The notes below the pieces were generated by a model. It searched no databases and was not told the origin of the DNA. It was given only the letters and a program-made list of their open reading frames with translations. 11,118 nt of DNA, from the NCBI GenBank assembly GCA_959604115.1, contig CAUHBW010000091.1:1-11118 (forward strand). The letters are read 5' to 3'. Within the stretch, counting starts at the first letter, position 1. Each line of letters opens with the position of its first letter. The DNA comes from an uncultured Bilophila sp. GTDB taxonomy: Bacteria; Desulfobacterota; Desulfovibrionia; Desulfovibrionales; Desulfovibrionaceae. Below, piece by piece: positions 7,714 to 11,118 of the stretch. A program made the translations under genes and the position numbers.

Positions 7714-8511
7714 GTGCGGTTTCCTTTTGCTGGCGACAATGCCCCGGATCGGGAGACGGACGAGGAACGTTTCGTCTGGAACGGCGAAACGATAGCCTTT
7801 TGCATCCGCCGCGGCTCGGCGCGGCGGAAACGGACCGCGATCCGCATTACGGGCGAGGGGCGGGTGGAGGTGCTGCTCCCTCCGCGCGCGCCGCGGCGTC
7901 TGGCGTTCGCGGCGGTTCGGGAACGCGGGGACTGGATCGTCCGTCATGTGCGGGACATGGAGAGCCGACCGCGCCCGGAGCCTCTGCGGTATGTGGACGG
8001 AGAGGAACATCTGTTTTTCGGAGAGCGATACCGCCTCAAACTTGTCCCGTGGGACGACGAAACCGTTTTTTTTCCCGGCGCGGAAAAAAATGGGCGGCTC
8101 GTTGTTACTGGAACATCACAACTTCTTTGCATCAGGGTGCGTTCGACCGCTCCCGAGACGGTACACAAACGTCTTTTCCTGTGGTATAAGGCACAAATAC
8201 AAAAGCGTATAGAGGAGAGACTGTCCGAGATATGTCCGCGCATACCCTGGATCGACACTGTTCCTCCCTGGCGTGTGCGGATTATGCGCCGCCGCTGGGG
8301 GAGTTGCACGAGCGGTGGCGTACTGACTCTCAACGTCCAGCTCGTCAAGGCTCCGCCGCAGTGCCTCGAGTACGTGCTGCTTCATGAGCTGGCCCACCTG
8401 CGGGAACATAATCACAGCAAACGTTTTTACGCCGTATTGGAACGGCTGTTGCCGGAGTGGAAGGCCGTCCGCCGGGAACTCGGCGTATGGGCGCCTCTCA
8501 TACTCCGGTGA
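7714..8511 (+). CDS. YgjP/SprT-like zinc metallopeptidase (COG1451)
   Basis: Predicted cytoplasmic zinc metallopeptidase-like protein of 265 residues. The C-terminal half carries the family core: RRRWGSC (192-198), then LHELAHLREHNHSKRFY (223-239). In that segment His224, Glu225 and His228 form the HExxH zinc site and His234 is the likely third ligand. The N-terminal half has the family's RRGSARRKRTAIRI stretch. Members of this M48-related family are widespread and mostly uncharacterised, so the substrate is unknown. Translation starts at a GTG (7714), with AAAGGAG (7701-7707) six bases upstream and no in-frame ATG nearby. The gene has runs of eight T and seven A (about 8066-8095) and a locally AT-richer stretch to about 8225, which stand out in this GC-rich region. 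The frame is unbroken. It ends 12 bases before the stop of a convergent gene. Confidence 0.88.
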   Translation: MRFPFAGDNAPDRETDEERFVWNGETIAFCIRRGSARRKRTAIRITGEGRVEVLLPPRAPRRLAFAAVRERGDWIVRHVRDMESRPRPEPLRYVDGEEHLFFGERYRLKLVPWDDETVFFPGAEKNGRLVVTGTSQLLCIRVRSTAPETVHKRLFLWYKAQIQKRIEERLSEICPRIPWIDTVPPWRVRIMRRRWGSCTSGGVLTLNVQLVKAPPQCLEYVLLHELAHLREHNHSKRFYAVLERLLPEWKAVRRELGVWAPLILR

Positions 8512-8523
8512 AGGGGATATGCC

Positions 8524-9033
8524 TCACATCTGGGAAAGCAGGTCGGGATAGTCGTGAAGGACCGTTTCGGGAACCAGCCCGTACGGCTGGACCGGCACGA
8601 AGCGGACTCGTTCCTCTACGGTGCAGGCCCTGCCGATCTGGAAAAGCAGTTCGCCGCATTCGGGAAATCGTTTTTTCAGGCTGTAGCGGATGCTCGGCGA
8701 GGCTTCCGAGCCTTCCGTGGCGTAGACCACGAAGCGGTAGGTGGCGAGCCATTCGCGCCCCTGTTTCCGCAGGCCGGAAAGGTGCATGTCGTCGCAGTGG
8801 ACTTCGGGCAGCGTCCAGTTCATGAGCAGCTCGAACCGTTTCTGGAGCAGGGACAGGTCGGGACGGTGGTCCGATTCGAGGGAAAGCCCGATGATGCCGA
8901 CGAAAAAGAAGCACAGGGAGAGCGGCAGCAGCAGCTTCCAGCGCGTGCGGAAGTTCCGCGCGCATCGGGAGAAGCCCCCGGAAGGGCCGAACATGGACAG
9001 GGGAGCCATGTCGTCGGAGAGTGGTTTGGTCAC
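8524..9033 (-). CDS. Hypothetical single-pass membrane protein
   Basis: I do not recognise this protein. It is 169 residues long. A short basic N-terminus (RNFRTRWK, 26-33) is followed by one hydrophobic helix (about 34-52, LLLPLSLCFFFVGIIGLSL) and then about 115 mostly polar residues with Cys80, Cys126 and Cys137. By the positive-inside rule the larger part should face the periplasm, so it may be a membrane-anchored periplasmic domain. The GTG at 9033 is chosen because GAGGA lies five bases upstream; a TTG at 9045 and an ATG at 9009 lack such a site. The gene converges on the YgjP-type gene with only 12 bases between stop codons and no visible terminator there. Its upstream side faces the membrane-LuxR gene, divergently arranged. 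It could be an accessory of that regulator, but nothing beyond location suggests it. Confidence 0.7.
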   Translation of the reverse strand: MTKPLSDDMAPLSMFGPSGGFSRCARNFRTRWKLLLPLSLCFFFVGIIGLSLESDHRPDLSLLQKRFELLMNWTLPEVHCDDMHLSGLRKQGREWLATYRFVVYATEGSEASPSIRYSLKKRFPECGELLFQIGRACTVEERVRFVPVQPYGLVPETVLHDYPDLLSQM

Positions 9034-9360
9034 GGTTTTCCTCAAGCTGCTGCGGTGTGTCGGGCGGTTGTCGGCTGTGGCCGATAGGCGACCACTACTC
9101 GAATACGGAAACTTTGTGAAATAGAATATTAGATATAGCTTTTGTGTTGATCTTTACGGCAACTTGTGCTGAGGTGGGGAGCCCGCGCAAGTTTACGGTA
9201 TTGGGCTCAAGAGAGGGGAAAGGGAACGTTTGTCTCTTGGAATGGGCAACTGCCGGAGGGGCGTAGAACGAGAGACGGACGTCCGGCTTTGGATGGAGCC
9301 GGGACGCCGAGCGCAAAGGGCGCGGAATGTCCGCGTGCCGGAGACGCCTCTAGACCAAAG
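9034..9360. other. 327-base divergent region with AT-rich core and structured leader
   Basis: The stretch 9108-9158 is strongly AT-rich and is the likely site of promoters for both flanking genes, though no -35/-10 pair is convincing. Toward the LuxR-type gene follow three inverted repeats: GAGCCC (9179-9184) with GGGCTC (9203-9208); GTCCGGCT with AGCCGGGAC (9281-9305, one bulge); and CGCGGA-ATG-TCCGCG (9321-9335). A TCGGC-TGTG-GCCGA hairpin (9071-9084) lies on the other side. A frame is open through 9166-9360, but its arginine- and glycine-rich translation looks non-coding. Confidence 0.55.
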
Positions 9361-11040
9361 ATGGATACCAACATGAGACATCAGGAACGTAACGTTTCCG
9401 ATAGCGATGAAATCATACTCCATTCCCCATCTGCCGGTCTTTCCGGAGGGAATCAGGTCACCAGTTTCGTACAGGCGATCACGGCATCCTTGGGGTTCGC
9501 CATGTCGGCGGGTTGGGACTGGTTGCCGTCGATGCACAGACTCTGGCTCCGCGATTATGTGGACGCCGTCGTCCCGCCGAGCCCGTTCGGCTTTTTCGGC
9601 ACGCTGTCGGGAAGCATTTTCTTCAAGATGGTGATGCTGATTGCGTTGTTTCCCGTCATGGAACGTCTGTTCATGGCTTTTCCTCCGTCGCGGGTGGGCC
9701 GTTTTCCCTCCGTCTTCCCCGAAAACGGGGTGATTTCCCCGGTCATCAGGGAGCGCCTTTATCTGGTGCTGCCGCTTCTCTGTTCCCAGCTCACGGCGAT
9801 TCTGTTTCTTTCGCTTCTGACGTTTTACCTGCCGCCCAGCCTGAAGGACTTGATGCCGTGGCTGCTCGGCTCGATCTCCGCATTGTTCGGACTGATCTGG
9901 TTCACCATGCTCACCCTGCTGCCCGGAGTCTGGAGCTGCATCGCCTACGGGTTTGCCATCGCCTTCAGCATGTTGATTTCGATGTTGCTGGAGACTGTTC
10001 CGGCTGCGTCCCTGCCTTCGGTCCGCATACTGTTTCCGGCTCTGGCGGTTCCGTTGCTCCTGTTCGCCGCGCCGCCGCCCGCGGAAATCCGCCTCCGTAT
10101 CCGGCGCCATCAGCGTCAGCGGCTGTTTTCCGAAAGGATGAAGGGCGTTCTGCTGCGGAATCTGCTGGCGCGAAAAATTTCCCTGTCCAGCGTGTTCTCC
10201 CGTCAGGGAGGCGTATACATGATGCTGCTCTTGTTCCCTCTGATGTACGGTTTTCCCCTGCTGATGGATTTTTCCTCCGGCTGTCCGCTCGTGTGCATCA
10301 ACATTCCGGCGGACCCGCCGCTGGAGCGGCATACGTTTCTGATCCTTTCCGGCGAAATGTCCGGGGCGTTTCTGGCATCGTCGCTGATAGCCTTCTTTCC
10401 CGGGCACGGGCTGCTGGTGCCGATGTTCGGACTGTCGCTGTTCGGCTGCGGCGCGTTGCTGACCACGGTGTTCCCCTCGCCGCCGCTCAATTCCGTGGCT
10501 TTTTACGCCATGCAGCTGGCTGCCGGGTGCTGCGCGGCGTTCGGCCTGTTTCTCGTGCACCAATTTTTCCAGCGGAGCACCTACCTGTTCCGCAATCTGG
10601 CGCGGGCGTTGTTTTTGCTGACGGCGTACGGTTCGGTAGGCGGTTATCTGTTGTGGTCGCTGGCGGAGAACATTCACAATCAGTATCTGGCGTCGCACTC
10701 GCTGTTCATGCTTTTGATGACGCTCGGCTCCATTGCCGGGCTGTTTTTCGTGTATCTGATCCGGCGTCCTTTGCGCGATCTGTTGAGCAGCGCGCCGATT
10801 CCCGGCCCGTCGCTTGAGGATGCGCTGCTCGTTCCGGTGGAGCCGGAAGATCCGTTCGAGCAGTTGACGCCCCGCGAGCGCGAAGTGGCGGAGCTGGTGC
10901 AGACGGGCATGAAGAATCTTGAAATCAGCGTGAAGCTGAACATCACCGAGACGACGCTGCGCGTGCATCTGCGCCGCATCTACCGCAAGCTCGGCATTCA
11001 GGGGCGGGTCAATCTGCGCGAGTTCAACAACACCGAGTGA
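9361..11040 (+). CDS. Membrane-embedded LuxR-family transcriptional regulator
   Basis: Protein of 559 residues joining a polytopic membrane region to a DNA-binding domain. About twelve hydrophobic segments can be placed (near 35-52, 80-105, 131-157, 165-187, 190-211, 219-238, 283-303, 325-346, 350-371, 378-403, 408-432, 444-467). A basic loop after the sixth (about 242-272) gives a 6+6 layout like a degenerate major-facilitator fold. The C-terminus (about 500-559) is a LuxR/NarL helix-turn-helix: LTPREREVAELV (502-513), then ITETTLRVHLRRIYRKLGI (528-546). No phosphoreceiver or known ligand domain is visible. The likely mode is that the membrane part senses or binds a ligand and controls DNA binding from the membrane. 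Similar fusions are known in gut Actinobacteria and Desulfovibrionaceae, largely unstudied. The start is uncertain: ATG 9361 and ATG 9373 both lack a clear ribosome site, and an upstream GTG at 9166 would add a doubtful 65 residues. Confidence 0.88.
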   Translation: MDTNMRHQERNVSDSDEIILHSPSAGLSGGNQVTSFVQAITASLGFAMSAGWDWLPSMHRLWLRDYVDAVVPPSPFGFFGTLSGSIFFKMVMLIALFPVMERLFMAFPPSRVGRFPSVFPENGVISPVIRERLYLVLPLLCSQLTAILFLSLLTFYLPPSLKDLMPWLLGSISALFGLIWFTMLTLLPGVWSCIAYGFAIAFSMLISMLLETVPAASLPSVRILFPALAVPLLLFAAPPPAEIRLRIRRHQRQRLFSERMKGVLLRNLLARKISLSSVFSRQGGVYMMLLLFPLMYGFPLLMDFSSGCPLVCINIPADPPLERHTFLILSGEMSGAFLASSLIAFFPGHGLLVPMFGLSLFGCGALLTTVFPSPPLNSVAFYAMQLAAGCCAAFGLFLVHQFFQRSTYLFRNLARALFLLTAYGSVGGYLLWSLAENIHNQYLASHSLFMLLMTLGSIAGLFFVYLIRRPLRDLLSSAPIPGPSLEDALLVPVEPEDPFEQLTPREREVAELVQTGMKNLEISVKLNITETTLRVHLRRIYRKLGIQGRVNLREFNNTE

Positions 11041-11048
11041 AAGGAAAA

Positions 11049-11094
11049 AGGCATGCCTCCGGGGTCGGGGGGGCGCGCCGCCCCCCAGCCCCCC
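11049..11094 (+). repeat. GC-rich hairpin element after the LuxR-type gene
   Basis: Beginning 8 bases after the stop codon are a 10-base palindrome AGGCATGCCT (11049-11058), then GGGGTC, then a perfect stem GGGGGGCG (11068-11075), loop CGC, CGCCCCCC (11079-11086), and more C runs. The order ATGCC, GGGGTC, GGGGGGCG, three-base loop, CGCCCCCC matches the element at 32-62, so the two are copies of one dispersed intergenic repeat. It may act as a 3'-end stabiliser or terminator, but no T tract follows. Confidence 0.6.
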
Positions 11095-11118
11095 GCGCCA
11101 CGCGCGCACCCCGCCACC

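Noticed and set aside
6255..8189. Plus-strand open frame in another phase over the ClC and YgjP genes
   Set aside because: It is Arg/Ala/Gly-rich, spans two well-supported genes out of phase and lacks a domain.
9166..9360. 65-residue N-terminal extension of the LuxR-type protein from a GTG
   Set aside because: The Arg/Gly-rich composition is unlike the rest of the protein, there is no good ribosome site, and the stretch coincides with leader hairpins.
9193..11109. Minus-strand open frame over the membrane-LuxR gene
   Set aside because: It is antisense to a gene with clear helices and a LuxR domain; its translation is highly polar and repetitive in Gln and Arg.

Overview
The window is a GC-rich bacterial chromosome segment with no rRNA, tRNA, CRISPR array, transposase or phage gene. 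It holds nine intact protein genes. The GC-rich composition, a stand-alone DsrE-like protein and a LuxR regulator fused to about twelve membrane helices together suggest a sulfite- or sulfate-reducing Desulfovibrionaceae member, possibly host-associated (Bilophila/Desulfovibrio type). This assignment is an inference from gene content and style, held with modest confidence.

Left part (1-2800): a two-gene metal-resistance operon on the minus strand. An ArsR/SmtB-family repressor (2221-2661) overlaps by 8 bases a P-type ATPase of the Zn/Cd/Pb class (117-2228). Upstream lies a promoter with a consensus -35 box whose -10 box is overlapped by a perfect 16-bp palindrome, the likely repressor operator. 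The left edge carries GC-rich hairpins and the probable terminator of a plus-strand gene outside the window.

Centre (2800-6155): four minus-strand genes. In transcription order they are a DsrE-like protein, a class D beta-lactamase with all catalytic motifs, a small YhdT-type membrane protein and the sodium/pantothenate symporter PanF. The last two are coupled by a TGATG stop/start overlap. A hairpin terminator separates the beta-lactamase from yhdT-panF, and a 12-bp-stem bidirectional terminator closes the block before the metal operon.

Right part (6156-11118): a ClC-type chloride/proton antiporter (6328-7644) and a YgjP-type zinc metallopeptidase (7714-8511) run on the plus strand. A convergent minus-strand gene for an unrecognised single-helix membrane protein (8524-9033) follows. 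The last gene (9361-11040, plus) encodes a polytopic membrane protein with a C-terminal LuxR DNA-binding domain, preceded by a hairpin-rich leader of about 200 bases. A GC-rich hairpin closely resembling the one at the left edge follows it.

The genes form several independent units rather than one pathway: metal efflux under metal-sensing control, beta-lactam hydrolysis, pantothenate uptake, ion homeostasis, and a membrane-tethered regulator of unknown target. The least explained elements are the membrane-LuxR protein with its leader, the repressor's Cys/His-rich tail, the tandem hairpins that touch the beta-lactamase ribosome binding site, and the GC-rich repeat family at both window ends.
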